Shown piece after piece: positions 35,113-43,651 of a stretch of 64,000 nt of DNA (position 1 is the first letter of the stretch; the number at the start of each line of letters is the position of its first letter). Where the stretch lies: NCBI RefSeq assembly GCF_903652925.1, contig NZ_CAHLAR010000013.1, forward strand, positions 62,001-126,000, in the 5' to 3' direction. The DNA comes from Achromobacter anxifer (GTDB lineage Bacteria; Pseudomonadota; Gammaproteobacteria; Burkholderiales; Burkholderiaceae_B). The notes beneath the pieces are model-generated. The model searched no databases and had not been told where the DNA came from. It saw nothing but the letters and a program-made list of their open reading frames with translations. Made by a program: the position numbers and the translations under genes.

Positions 35113-35751
35113 ATGAAAAACAGTGCAAGGCTTGCGGAAGGACTCACTGTCGAAGCGGCGGTAAACCTGGCGGAAAACTGGGCTCGCGCCCATCACGCGG
35201 ACGCCGATCGCAGCAGGAAGTTCGCTCTTCAATGGCATCGGGACAACAGCCCCCAGAACAGGCAAGGCGACGCGCTGCTGCGGGATCTCGCCTTCTTCTT
35301 CCAAGCCGCCTCCAATGATGCCGCCTACTGGCGCTCGGTCGGCGACTTCACCGAGGAAGCCACGGGCGCCTGGGGCGTCCAGGCGCTGAAAGCCTTGGCT
35401 GGATTGAATTTCATCGGCCTCGCCGCCTCGATCATCCTGTTCGCCGCACGCGACAGCTCGGCCTTCACGGTGGGAGCGGCCAGCGCCTGCGGCCTGTTCC
35501 TGGCCGGACTGCTCCTGGCTTATCCCGCGCTCAGGCTCACCAACATTTCCCGCGCCACCGCCAATGCCGCCTCGGCCGCGCAAAGCCGCGAAGCGCGCTC
35601 CGCATCGACCTGGGAACAATTGCGCTCGGCCAACGACGGCAACCCCAACGTCGGCCGCCGTGAACGGAAAATCGCGCTGCGCCTGGCCGCCACCATGGCC
35701 GCCACCGCCACGGCGGGCTGCGCGTTGCTGATCGCGACGGTGTGGTTCTAG
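35113..35751 (+). CDS. Hypothetical membrane protein
   Basis: A 212-residue protein with three hydrophobic stretches (about residues 96-115, 118-138 and 188-210). They separate a helical, His/Asp-rich N-terminal cytosolic region from a polar loop. No family recognised. The ATG at 35113 is preceded by GGGGATGAAAAG. An upstream extension of the frame reads into the preceding gene and is not used. Confidence 0.65.
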   Translation: MKNSARLAEGLTVEAAVNLAENWARAHHADADRSRKFALQWHRDNSPQNRQGDALLRDLAFFFQAASNDAAYWRSVGDFTEEATGAWGVQALKALAGLNFIGLAASIILFAARDSSAFTVGAASACGLFLAGLLLAYPALRLTNISRATANAASAAQSREARSASTWEQLRSANDGNPNVGRRERKIALRLAATMAATATAGCALLIATVWF

Positions 35752-35763
35752 CTGCCAGCCGGT

Positions 35764-36747
35764 CTACGCCACCGGCGTAACCGCCCTTCCCGTCCTGAAG
35801 AACGACACCAGATTCCGGATCGCCAGCTCCGCCATCTGACGCCGCGTCTCGTGCGTAGCGCTGCCAATATGCGGCGCCAGAATCACGTTCGGCAGCTGGC
35901 GCAGCGGGCTCGGGCCCAGCGGCTCGCTCTCGAACACGTCGAGCGCCGCTCCCTGGATGATGCCGTTGGCCAGCGCGTGGCACAGGTCCGACTCGTTGAC
36001 GACCGAGCCGCGGGCGACGTTGACGATGACGCCGTCCGGACCCAGCTCCTGCAATACGGTGGCGTCGACGATATGGCGCGTGGCCGCGCCGCCGGGGCAT
36101 GACAGGACAAGCACGTCGACGTGGCGCGCCATGGCCGGCAAGGAATCGAAATGCCGCCACGGCACCGCCTGGCGGGCGCGGCCGAAGTAGCTGAGGTCCA
36201 CCTCGAACGGGACCAGGCGCTGCGCGATCTCCTTGCCAATACGTCCGAGGCCGACGATTCCCACCCTCTTGCCCGCGAGACTCGTCCCCAAAGGAAATGG
36301 GGATTCTTCCCAGGCGCCTGCGCGCACGAAGCCATCGGCCTCGGGCAGCTTGCGCAACAAGGCAAGCAGCATCCCCACCGCCAGTTCGGCCACGGCCTTG
36401 TTCAACACGTCGGGGGTGTTGGTCACGACGATGTTCTTTTGCCGCGCGTGATCCAGCGCGATCCCGTCGTAGCCCACCCCGTTGGTCGTGATGATGCGCA
36501 AGCCCGGCAGGCGGTCGATGAGTTCGGCCGGAATCCGGTAGTTCGAACGCGTGACGATGCCCGCGACCGAGGCCACCTGAGCGGGATCGTTGCGCAGATC
36601 ATCCTCATCGAGCAACGTGAACAGCGAACGGAACTGCGCTTCCACCGAGGCGGGAAAAACCCCGATCTTCAGCAGCTTCGGAAACTCGCCACCTACGGGC
36701 TGTTCCGCCGGTTCTTGGCCAGCCACGGCCGTTTCATTCATCTTCAT
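35764..36747 (-). CDS. D-isomer specific 2-hydroxyacid dehydrogenase (GhrB-like)
   Basis: A 327-residue NAD(P)-dependent dehydrogenase. The cofactor fold shows VGIVGLGRIGKEIA near residue 165. The catalytic triad is the Arg in VNVARGS, the Glu in FESEP and the His in PHIGSAT near residue 293. Members reduce glyoxylate, hydroxypyruvate or 2-ketogluconate, or oxidise their products. It is divergent from a LysR gene, and a sugar-acid-like cluster lies on the far side of that gene, so a role in 2-keto acid metabolism fits. Confidence 0.9.
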   Translation of the reverse strand: MKMNETAVAGQEPAEQPVGGEFPKLLKIGVFPASVEAQFRSLFTLLDEDDLRNDPAQVASVAGIVTRSNYRIPAELIDRLPGLRIITTNGVGYDGIALDHARQKNIVVTNTPDVLNKAVAELAVGMLLALLRKLPEADGFVRAGAWEESPFPLGTSLAGKRVGIVGLGRIGKEIAQRLVPFEVDLSYFGRARQAVPWRHFDSLPAMARHVDVLVLSCPGGAATRHIVDATVLQELGPDGVIVNVARGSVVNESDLCHALANGIIQGAALDVFESEPLGPSPLRQLPNVILAPHIGSATHETRRQMAELAIRNLVSFFRTGRAVTPVA

Positions 36748-36803
36748 GGATTTGCGCCTCAGGGCTATAACATTGGGAATTCAGAGCAAACGCCCATCGC
36801 ATC

Positions 36804-37697
36804 ATGGACATCAAGTGCATGCAGAGTTTCGTCGCGGTCGTCGAGGCGGGTTCGTACGCCGAAGCGGCGCGCAAGCTGGACCTGACCTCGGCCGCCATTG
36901 CCGCGCGCATCAAGGCGCTGGAAATGGACCTGGGCGTGGCGCTGGTGAAGCGCTCGGGACGTTCCGTGCGGCCCACCGAGAGCGGCATGCGGATACTGGA
37001 GGGCACCAAGGCGGCCATCCGGAACCTGCGCGATCTGCGCGCGATGGCCATCGACGGCGACCAGCCCGGCGAATTCCGCGTCGGCTGCTTTGTCTCGGCG
37101 CTGACCAACGTCCTGCCGCCCATACTCAAGTCCCTGTACCGCCGGCATCCGGACGCCTCGGTGTTCGTCACCCCAGGCGGGTCCATAGACCTGTGCGGCA
37201 AGGTGGTCAGCGGCGAGCTCGATGCCGCCATCGTGGTGGAACCCCAGTTTGCCGTGCCCAAGAGCTGTCTCTGGCAGCCGTTCATGGAAGAGCCCCTGGT
37301 GGTGGTGGCTCCGGCCCATCTGGCGGACATGGACGCCCATACCCTGCTGTCGACACAACCTTTCATACGCTATGACCGGAACATCTACGGCGGCCAGCTG
37401 GCCGACCGCTACCTGCGCGACCACCAGATCTGGCCCAAGCAGCGCCTGGAGATAGACGGCCTGCTCGCCATCGTCGCGCTGGTGCACGAAGGGCTGGGCG
37501 TCGCGCTGATTCCGGACTGGTCCTCCATGTGGAAGTCGCTGGACGTGGCGCGCATCCCGCTGCCCAACCGCGCGCCCGTGCGCAGGAACGGCCTGATCTG
37601 GAACACGCGCGGCCACCACGCCAAGATGGCCGCGTCCATATCCCAGGACGCCAAGGCCATCTTCGGCGGCGCGCAAGCGCGCCAGGCAGACGAGTAG
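36804..37697 (+). CDS. LysR-family transcriptional regulator
   Basis: A 297-residue regulator. The HTH domain (about residues 1-60, GSYAEAARKLDLTSAAIAARIKALE) is followed by the effector domain. It is divergent from the 2-hydroxyacid dehydrogenase gene (56 bases between starts) and convergent with the dehydratase operon, the stops being two bases apart. It may regulate both sides, directly for the dehydrogenase. Confidence 0.88.
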   Translation: MDIKCMQSFVAVVEAGSYAEAARKLDLTSAAIAARIKALEMDLGVALVKRSGRSVRPTESGMRILEGTKAAIRNLRDLRAMAIDGDQPGEFRVGCFVSALTNVLPPILKSLYRRHPDASVFVTPGGSIDLCGKVVSGELDAAIVVEPQFAVPKSCLWQPFMEEPLVVVAPAHLADMDAHTLLSTQPFIRYDRNIYGGQLADRYLRDHQIWPKQRLEIDGLLAIVALVHEGLGVALIPDWSSMWKSLDVARIPLPNRAPVRRNGLIWNTRGHHAKMAASISQDAKAIFGGAQARQADE

Positions 37698-37699
37698 CC

Positions 37700-39436
37700 C
37701 TACTTCGATTTGCCCGGCGCTGCGCGCAGGAAATCGAAATCGACGCCCTTGTCGGCCTGGGTCACGGTATCCAGGAAGAGCTTCTTGTAGCCGCGCTCGG
37801 CCGTGGGCGGCGTGACCGGCTGCTCGCGGCGGCGGCGTTCAAGCTCTTCGTCCGGGACCAGCAACGCGATCTCGCGCCGGCTTACGCTCAGGCGTATGCG
37901 GTCGCCGTTCCTGACATAGGCCAGCGGGCCGCCTATGGCCGCTTCCGGCGTGACGTGCAGCACGATGGTGCCGAAGGCGGTGCCGCTCATGCGGCCATCC
38001 GAGATCCGGATGATGTCCTTCACGCCCTGCGCCGCCAGTTTTTTCGGGATGGGGATATAGCCCGCCTCCGGCATGCCCGGCGCGCCCTTGGGCCCGATGT
38101 TCTTCAGGACCAGGATGTCCTGCGGCGTGACGTCCAGGTCGGGCGCGTCGATGCGGCCGGCCAGATCCTCGGCATTCTCGAACACCACGGCGCGCCCTTC
38201 ATGCTCCATCAGCCCGGCGTCGGCGGACGACTGCTTGATGATGGCGCCCTCGGGAGCCAGATTGCCGGACAGCACGGCGATGCCGCCCTGCGGATAGATC
38301 GGGTTCTGCCGCGTCCTGACCACGCTCTGCGCGAATCCCGGCCCCGCGCGCTCGATTTCCTCGCCCAGCGTCTTGCCCGTCACGGTCAGCGCGTCGAGCT
38401 TCAGCAAGGGCTTGAGTTCTCGCAGCAGCGTGGCCATGCCGCCCGCCTTGTGGAAGTCCTCCATGTAGTGCTGGCCGGACGGCTTGAGGTCCACCAGCAC
38501 GGGCGTCTCGCGCCCCATGCGGTCCAGCGCCTGCAGATCCAGGTCCAGACCGAGCCGGCCGGCGATGGCGGTAAGGTGGATGATGCCGTTGGTGGAACCG
38601 CCGATGGCCAGCAGGACGCGCATGGCGTTCTCGAAAGCGTCCGCAGTGAGGATCTTCGAGACGGACAGGCGCTGCCTGGCAATCTCGACCGCCTGCGCGC
38701 CCGTGAGTTCGGCGATGCGCATCCGGTCGGCCGTGACCGCCGGCGGCGTCGCGCCGCCAGGCACCGTCATGCCCAGCGCTTCGGCAATGCAGGCCATGGT
38801 GCTGGCCGTGCCCATGACCGAACAGGTGCCCACGCTGGCCACCAGCTGGTTGTTGACGTCGGCGATCTCCTCGCCGTCGATCTCCCCGGCCCGGAACTTG
38901 CCCCAGTATCTGCGGCAGTCCGTGCACGCGCCTACCCGCTCGGAACGGTGCGAGCCCGTCAGCATCGATCCCGTCACCAGCTGGATCGCCGGAATGTCCG
39001 CGGACGCGGCGCCCATGAGCTGGGCCGGAACCGTCTTGTCGCATCCGCCTATCAGCACCACGGCGTCCATGGGCTGCGCGCGTATCAGCTCCTCGGTGTC
39101 CATGGACATGAGGTTGCGCAGGTACATGCTGGTGGGATACGAGAAGCTCTCGTGGATGGAGATGGTCGGAAAATCCATCGGCAGTCCACCGGCGAACATG
39201 ATGCCGCGCTTGACGGCCTCCAGCAGCTGCGGCGCATTGCCGTGGCAAGGGTTGTAGGCGCTGCCCGTGTTGGCGATGCCGATCACGGGACGGTCCAGCG
39301 CGCCATCCGTGTAGCCTGCGCCCTTGATGAAGGCCTTTCTCAGGAACAGCGAGAATCCGCTGTCGCCGTAGCTGGTCAGGCCCTTGCGCAGGCCGCTGGC
39401 TTCGTCCTGCGAGGGTCCGGTGGTTTTCTTGCTCAT
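37700..39436 (-). CDS. IlvD/Edd family dehydratase (sugar-acid dehydratase like)
   Basis: A 578-residue Fe-S dehydratase. Cysteines expected to hold the cluster are in NPCHG near residue 63, GGCDKT near 130 and GTCSVMGTASTM near 203. The C-terminal ISDGRMSGT motif near residue 480 has the conserved active-site serine. Family members dehydrate dihydroxy acids (IlvD), phosphogluconate (Edd) or pentonates/hexonates. The neighbours (SMP-30 lactonase, dehydrogenases, Bug receptor) favour an aldonate-type substrate over branched-chain amino-acid synthesis. It is the last gene of its operon. Confidence 0.88.
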   Translation of the reverse strand: MSKKTTGPSQDEASGLRKGLTSYGDSGFSLFLRKAFIKGAGYTDGALDRPVIGIANTGSAYNPCHGNAPQLLEAVKRGIMFAGGLPMDFPTISIHESFSYPTSMYLRNLMSMDTEELIRAQPMDAVVLIGGCDKTVPAQLMGAASADIPAIQLVTGSMLTGSHRSERVGACTDCRRYWGKFRAGEIDGEEIADVNNQLVASVGTCSVMGTASTMACIAEALGMTVPGGATPPAVTADRMRIAELTGAQAVEIARQRLSVSKILTADAFENAMRVLLAIGGSTNGIIHLTAIAGRLGLDLDLQALDRMGRETPVLVDLKPSGQHYMEDFHKAGGMATLLRELKPLLKLDALTVTGKTLGEEIERAGPGFAQSVVRTRQNPIYPQGGIAVLSGNLAPEGAIIKQSSADAGLMEHEGRAVVFENAEDLAGRIDAPDLDVTPQDILVLKNIGPKGAPGMPEAGYIPIPKKLAAQGVKDIIRISDGRMSGTAFGTIVLHVTPEAAIGGPLAYVRNGDRIRLSVSRREIALLVPDEELERRRREQPVTPPTAERGYKKLFLDTVTQADKGVDFDFLRAAPGKSK

Positions 39437-39456
39437 CTTGTTCAAGCCGCTTCCAG

Positions 39457-40467
39457 TTAGTTTGCAGTGATGCCGCCGTCGCGGATGACCTTGGCCCACT
39501 GCTCGATTTCAGCGTTCAGCCGCGCCTTGGATGCTTCCACGTCGAGCGCGTCGGCGTAGACGCCTTGCTGCAGCAGCTGAGCCTTGGCGTCGTCCTTGGC
39601 AAGCGCCGTCGTCAAGGCCTTGTTGATCTTGGCGACGATGGGCGCGGGGGTACCCGCCGGCGCCATCACCCCGAAGAGCGAACTGACGTTGAAGCCGCTG
39701 AAGCCCTGCTCTTCGGCGGTGGGGATGTCCGGCAGCATCGACACCCGTTGCGGCGTCAGCACGGCCAACGGACGCAGCTGCCCGGATTTGATGAACGAAA
39801 TCGCGGCGGGCACCGTCTCCGTCATGGTTTCCACCTGTCCGCCGACCAGGTCGGTCATGGCCGGACCGCTGCCGCGATAGGCCACGTGCACGATGTTGAC
39901 GCCTGCGATCTGCTTGAACAGCTCCATCGCCATGCGCTGCGGAGCGCCGGCGCCCGACGACGCGAAATTGAGTTTTCCTGGATTTGCCTTCGCGTAGCTC
40001 ACCAGATCCGCCAGCGACTTGATCGGCAGCTTGGGATTGACCACCGCCACCAGCGGCACGAAGCCGACCACGCCCGCCGGCGCGAAATCCTTGCGCAGGT
40101 CGTACGGGATGGTGTCCTTCTCCAGCGTCGCCATGACCGAGTGCGAGGTCAACGCCCCCATCAGCAGCGTATAGCCGTCCGGCTGCGCGCGCGCGACTTC
40201 GGCCGCGCCGATGTTGCCCCCGGCCCCGCCCCGGTTCTCGATGACGACCTGGCCGCCGATCTGCTCGCTCAGCCGTTGGCCCACGATGCGGCCGATGACG
40301 TCGGTCGCGCCTCCCGGCGGGTACGGAATGATCAGCCGGATGGGCTTGCTGGGATAGTTGTCGGCCGCTTGCGAATGCGCGAGGCCGGGAATGGCGAACG
40401 CGGCCGCCGCGATGAGGGCGGCCAGGGTGGAATGAACGTGCTTCTGTGCTGCGCGTCTACAGAACAT
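39457..40467 (-). CDS. Bug family (TctC) periplasmic solute-binding receptor
   Basis: A 336-residue secreted receptor. The start at 40467 has GGGAGA upstream, and a signal peptide ends near AHSQA (about residue 35). Bug motifs include YPSKPIRLIIPYPPGGA, VARAQPDGYT and HVAYRGSGPAMTDLVGGQVE. It sits inside a catabolic operon between the hydroxyacyl-CoA-dehydrogenase-like gene and the dehydratase, and presumably captures the sugar acid or lactone that the cluster degrades. Confidence 0.92.
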   Translation of the reverse strand: MFCRRAAQKHVHSTLAALIAAAAFAIPGLAHSQAADNYPSKPIRLIIPYPPGGATDVIGRIVGQRLSEQIGGQVVIENRGGAGGNIGAAEVARAQPDGYTLLMGALTSHSVMATLEKDTIPYDLRKDFAPAGVVGFVPLVAVVNPKLPIKSLADLVSYAKANPGKLNFASSGAGAPQRMAMELFKQIAGVNIVHVAYRGSGPAMTDLVGGQVETMTETVPAAISFIKSGQLRPLAVLTPQRVSMLPDIPTAEEQGFSGFNVSSLFGVMAPAGTPAPIVAKINKALTTALAKDDAKAQLLQQGVYADALDVEASKARLNAEIEQWAKVIRDGGITAN

Positions 40468-40626
40468 ATGCGTCTCCCGATGGGTTCTTATGGCTTGGAA
40501 GCTATCGACGCATGTTCGCAAACTCTCGCCCGCGGAAAGAGAAAAAATTTTATGTTCAGTCAAAAAAATCCATGCGTGCCGCGAGGCGTTCCGGCGAGGG
40601 AAATACGCCCCGCGGCGCGTGGAAAC

Positions 40627-41553
40627 TCAGCCCGCCGCTTCCTCGTCCTTGAGGATCTGCATGGCCTTGCCCAGGGCGATCTGGTAGCGCCGCTGCTCCT
40701 TGGCGACCTGGTCCGGCGTCCATTGGTAGAAGCCCTTGAGCGCAGGCGACTTGACGCCGATGTTGCCCTGCTCCACCAGATCCAGCATGAGCCGGCTCGG
40801 CGTTTCATCGGTGCGCAGGTGCGGATACATGGTGGCCGCCGCCGCGCAATGGATGTCGATGCCGGCCAGGTCCTTCTGCAGCAGCGGGCCGGCCGCGATA
40901 TAGCGGAATCCGAAGCCGTAGCGCACGGCCGTGTCCACGTCCTCGGCCGAGGCGAACCCCTCCTCGACCAGCGCGATCGCCTCGCGCATGAGCGCATGCT
41001 GGATGCGGTTGGCCAGGAAGCCCGGCACGTCGCGCTTGACCTGCACCGGCTTCTTGCCGGTGTCGCGCATGATGCGGCTGACTTCTTGCGCCACGGCTTC
41101 GTCGGTCGCCTCGCCGCGCACCACTTCCACCGCCGGCACCAGGTGGGCCGGCATGAAGTAGTGCAGGCCGACCATGCGCTCGCGAGTCTGCAGCCCTGCG
41201 CCTATCGCGCTGATGGGGAAGCTCGACGAATTGCTGGTCAGCGGAATGGACGCTGGCGCCAGCTGCTCAAGGCGGACAAAGACCGCGCGCTTGGTTTCCA
41301 GCAGCTCCGGCACGCACTCGACCACGATGCGCGTGTCGCTCCAATCGATTTCCTCCATGGTTGCGCTGGTGACGATGCGGCCGGCGTCAGCCTGACCGCC
41401 GATCATTTCGCTGGAGGCGTTCACGCGCTGCGTGGCCGCGGCGCGCGCGGCGGCATCGGGCTCCACCAGCCACACGCGCCATCCCGCCGCGTGAAAGCCG
41501 GCGGCGACATCGGCCCCCATGGTGCCCGCGCCCAATACGATTGCCTGATCCAT
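40627..41553 (-). CDS. 3-hydroxyacyl-CoA dehydrogenase family protein (L-gulonate/carnitine dehydrogenase type)
   Basis: A 308-residue NAD-dependent dehydrogenase. The Rossmann motif VLGAGTMGADVAAGF is at residue 6. The catalytic histidine lies in GLHYFMPAHLVPAVEVV near residue 128, and PGFLANRIQHALMREA is in the helical domain. The protein is of the short type found in lambda-crystallin/L-gulonate 3-dehydrogenases and carnitine dehydrogenases, without a hydratase domain. The context of lactonase and dehydratase genes argues for oxidation of a hydroxy acid rather than fatty acid degradation. Confidence 0.85.
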   Translation of the reverse strand: MDQAIVLGAGTMGADVAAGFHAAGWRVWLVEPDAAARAAATQRVNASSEMIGGQADAGRIVTSATMEEIDWSDTRIVVECVPELLETKRAVFVRLEQLAPASIPLTSNSSSFPISAIGAGLQTRERMVGLHYFMPAHLVPAVEVVRGEATDEAVAQEVSRIMRDTGKKPVQVKRDVPGFLANRIQHALMREAIALVEEGFASAEDVDTAVRYGFGFRYIAAGPLLQKDLAGIDIHCAAAATMYPHLRTDETPSRLMLDLVEQGNIGVKSPALKGFYQWTPDQVAKEQRRYQIALGKAMQILKDEEAAG

Positions 41554-41592
41554 CTTGTCTGATCCTTTCTTGGTGGTTGGAGAATTCCGGGT

Positions 41593-42531
41593 TCAGAGAG
41601 CCTGCGCCGCCGGCGCCGGCAGATACATGGGCTTGCCCGCCACGTCGAGCTCGACGCGCAGGATGCTCGCGGAACTGGACTCGGTGATGTAAAGCGTGCG
41701 GCCCGCCGGCCCGCCAAAGGCCAGATTGGTGGTGTGCAACCCTTCGGGAGACTGGATGCGGGCGACCGGCTGGCCCAGGGCGTCCATGCACCAGACGGCG
41801 CCCAGGCCCACGTGGGCAATGCAGAGGCCTCCACGTGCGTCCAGCGCCAGCCCGTCGGGACCGCCGCCGCCCGACATCTGGATGAACGTGCCGACCTTGC
41901 CGACCTGCCCGTTGCGCAGCAAGGGCACCTTCCAGATGGCGTTGGCCCGCGTCGCCGCGACATACATTGCGTGTTCGTCCAGGTCCATCACCAGGCCGTT
42001 GGGACTGGGGATGCAGTCGAGCAGGCAATCCAGCCGCCCGTCGGGCCGCAGGCGGAACAGGCGTCCGGTCGGATCCTGCCAGCCGGTCATGCCCTGGTCG
42101 GTGAAGTAGAGATCGCCGGCCTCCGAGAAGAACAGGTCGTTCACGCCCTTGAAGCGTTCGATGTTGTAGCGTTCGAGCACGGGGCGCACCTCGCGGCGTT
42201 CCAGGTCGAACTGCATGATGCCGTGCTTGTAGTCGGCAACGAAGATGCGGCCGTCGCGGTGGAACTTGAGCCCGTTGGGCCAGCCGTCGTACTGGACCAG
42301 CGGTTCGAACTCGCCCTTCGCATCGACGCGCAGGATGCGGCCGTTGACCACGTCCACGCAATACAGGAGGCCGTCCGGTCCGAAGGACGGTCCTTCCAGC
42401 AGCGAACGCGGGGGATTGCCGTAAGGCTGGCTGGCCACCCACTCGTTCAGGTCCTGGCCCTGCCATTTCAGTTCATCGGGCAGCCGCGCGAATACGCTCG
42501 CCTGGATCTTGGGAACGGGGTCGTAGAACAT
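41593..42531 (-). CDS. SMP-30/gluconolactonase family protein
   Basis: A 312-residue six-bladed beta-propeller lactonase. Characteristic motifs are EGPSFGPDGLLYCVDV near residue 67, GWPNGLKFHRDGRIFVADY and SPNGLVMDLDEHAMYV, whose Glu, Asn and Asp residues ligate the divalent metal. Such enzymes open aldono-lactones. It is the first gene of a four-gene minus-strand operon (lactonase, dehydrogenase, Bug, dehydratase). A GGAG lies ahead of the ATG at 42531. Confidence 0.9.
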   Translation of the reverse strand: MFYDPVPKIQASVFARLPDELKWQGQDLNEWVASQPYGNPPRSLLEGPSFGPDGLLYCVDVVNGRILRVDAKGEFEPLVQYDGWPNGLKFHRDGRIFVADYKHGIMQFDLERREVRPVLERYNIERFKGVNDLFFSEAGDLYFTDQGMTGWQDPTGRLFRLRPDGRLDCLLDCIPSPNGLVMDLDEHAMYVAATRANAIWKVPLLRNGQVGKVGTFIQMSGGGGPDGLALDARGGLCIAHVGLGAVWCMDALGQPVARIQSPEGLHTTNLAFGGPAGRTLYITESSSASILRVELDVAGKPMYLPAPAAQAL

Positions 42532-42746
42532 GGAGGGTCTCCTCGGATTTTCAGGACGGAAATCTTCGCGTTCCGTTTCGCCCGAAATTCTAAGGAGAGC
42601 CAACTATTTAAGGAAATAAAATATATTGAACGAGATTTTCAAAAAAAACGATTATTGACCCACCCCGCTCCATGGCGGGTTCTCCCGCCAGCCACGGCCG
42701 CAGTCTGCGCCGAGGTCCGACGCGACCGCCATCAAGTCAAGATACG

Positions 42747-43646
42747 ATGACGCGTCCTTTGCTTGTGGTCTGCCGCTATATGCTTCGTATCGCGATCCGC
42801 TCCATCCTCGTGTTTGTCCTTGCCGCCGCCGCGTTCCTCCTGCTGCGGGACACCGGCGCCGCCAGGCTGATGCACAGCGAAGACTCGCAATTCGGCAAGC
42901 TGCTCGTGTTCGAGGAAAACGGCGAGCGCTGCATGAACTTCAACTCCATGCAAGACGTCGGCCGCCAGACCTGCATGAACCTGGACCATCCCGAACGGCT
43001 GGTGTTCTCATACACCCGCATGATGCTGACGTCGCTCTACATCAAGCCGCAGCCGAAGAACATCCTGATCGTCGGATTGGGAGGCGCAACGCTGCAAAAG
43101 ACCCTGGCTGCGCTCTTGCCCGATACGGTGATCGATACCGTGGAGATCGATCCCGCCGTGGGCCGCGTCGCCTCGCGCTACTTTGGCTACCGGGAAGGGC
43201 CCAGGCAACGCCTCTTCGTGGAGGATGGCCGCGCCTATATCGAACGCGCCCACCGCGACGGCCAGCGATACGACATGGTGATGCTGGACGCGTTCGATGT
43301 CGACTACATACCCGAACACCTGATGACGCTGGAGTTCCTGCAGCACGTGCGCGGCATCCTCGCGCCGGGCGGCGTGGCCGTGGCCAACACCTTCACCAAC
43401 AGCCAGCTTTACGAGCGCGAGTCGGCAACCTATGCCGCCGTATTCGGCGAGTTCTTCAATCTGCGCACGGGGAACCGGGTCATCATGGCGATCAACGGCG
43501 AGCTGCCCGATGCCGAGCAGCTATCCCGCAACGCCCGGGCCTTCGACGCGCGCCTCGGGCCTTTGGGAGTCGATATGCGGGAAGCCTTGGACAGGTTTGC
43601 CCGCATGGGCGCAATCAACAGCCAGACGCCGCTGCTGCGGGACTGA
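42747..43646 (+). CDS. Spermidine synthase-like protein with N-terminal membrane anchor
   Basis: A 299-residue protein. An N-terminal hydrophobic segment (about residues 15-34) is followed by a Rossmann methyltransferase/aminopropyltransferase fold. The SAM site is ILIVGLGGATLQKTL near residue 109, the acidic residue is in DTVEIDP and the polyamine-synthase motif LDAFDVDYIPEHLMT is near 180. Such orphan homologues are common in proteobacteria. There is no speD nearby, and aminopropyl transfer is unproven. An ATG at 42780 would still keep the anchor. The stop is five bases from that of the convergent rhomboid gene. Confidence 0.8.
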   Translation: MTRPLLVVCRYMLRIAIRSILVFVLAAAAFLLLRDTGAARLMHSEDSQFGKLLVFEENGERCMNFNSMQDVGRQTCMNLDHPERLVFSYTRMMLTSLYIKPQPKNILIVGLGGATLQKTLAALLPDTVIDTVEIDPAVGRVASRYFGYREGPRQRLFVEDGRAYIERAHRDGQRYDMVMLDAFDVDYIPEHLMTLEFLQHVRGILAPGGVAVANTFTNSQLYERESATYAAVFGEFFNLRTGNRVIMAINGELPDAEQLSRNARAFDARLGPLGVDMREALDRFARMGAINSQTPLLRD

Positions 43647-43651
43647 ACGCG

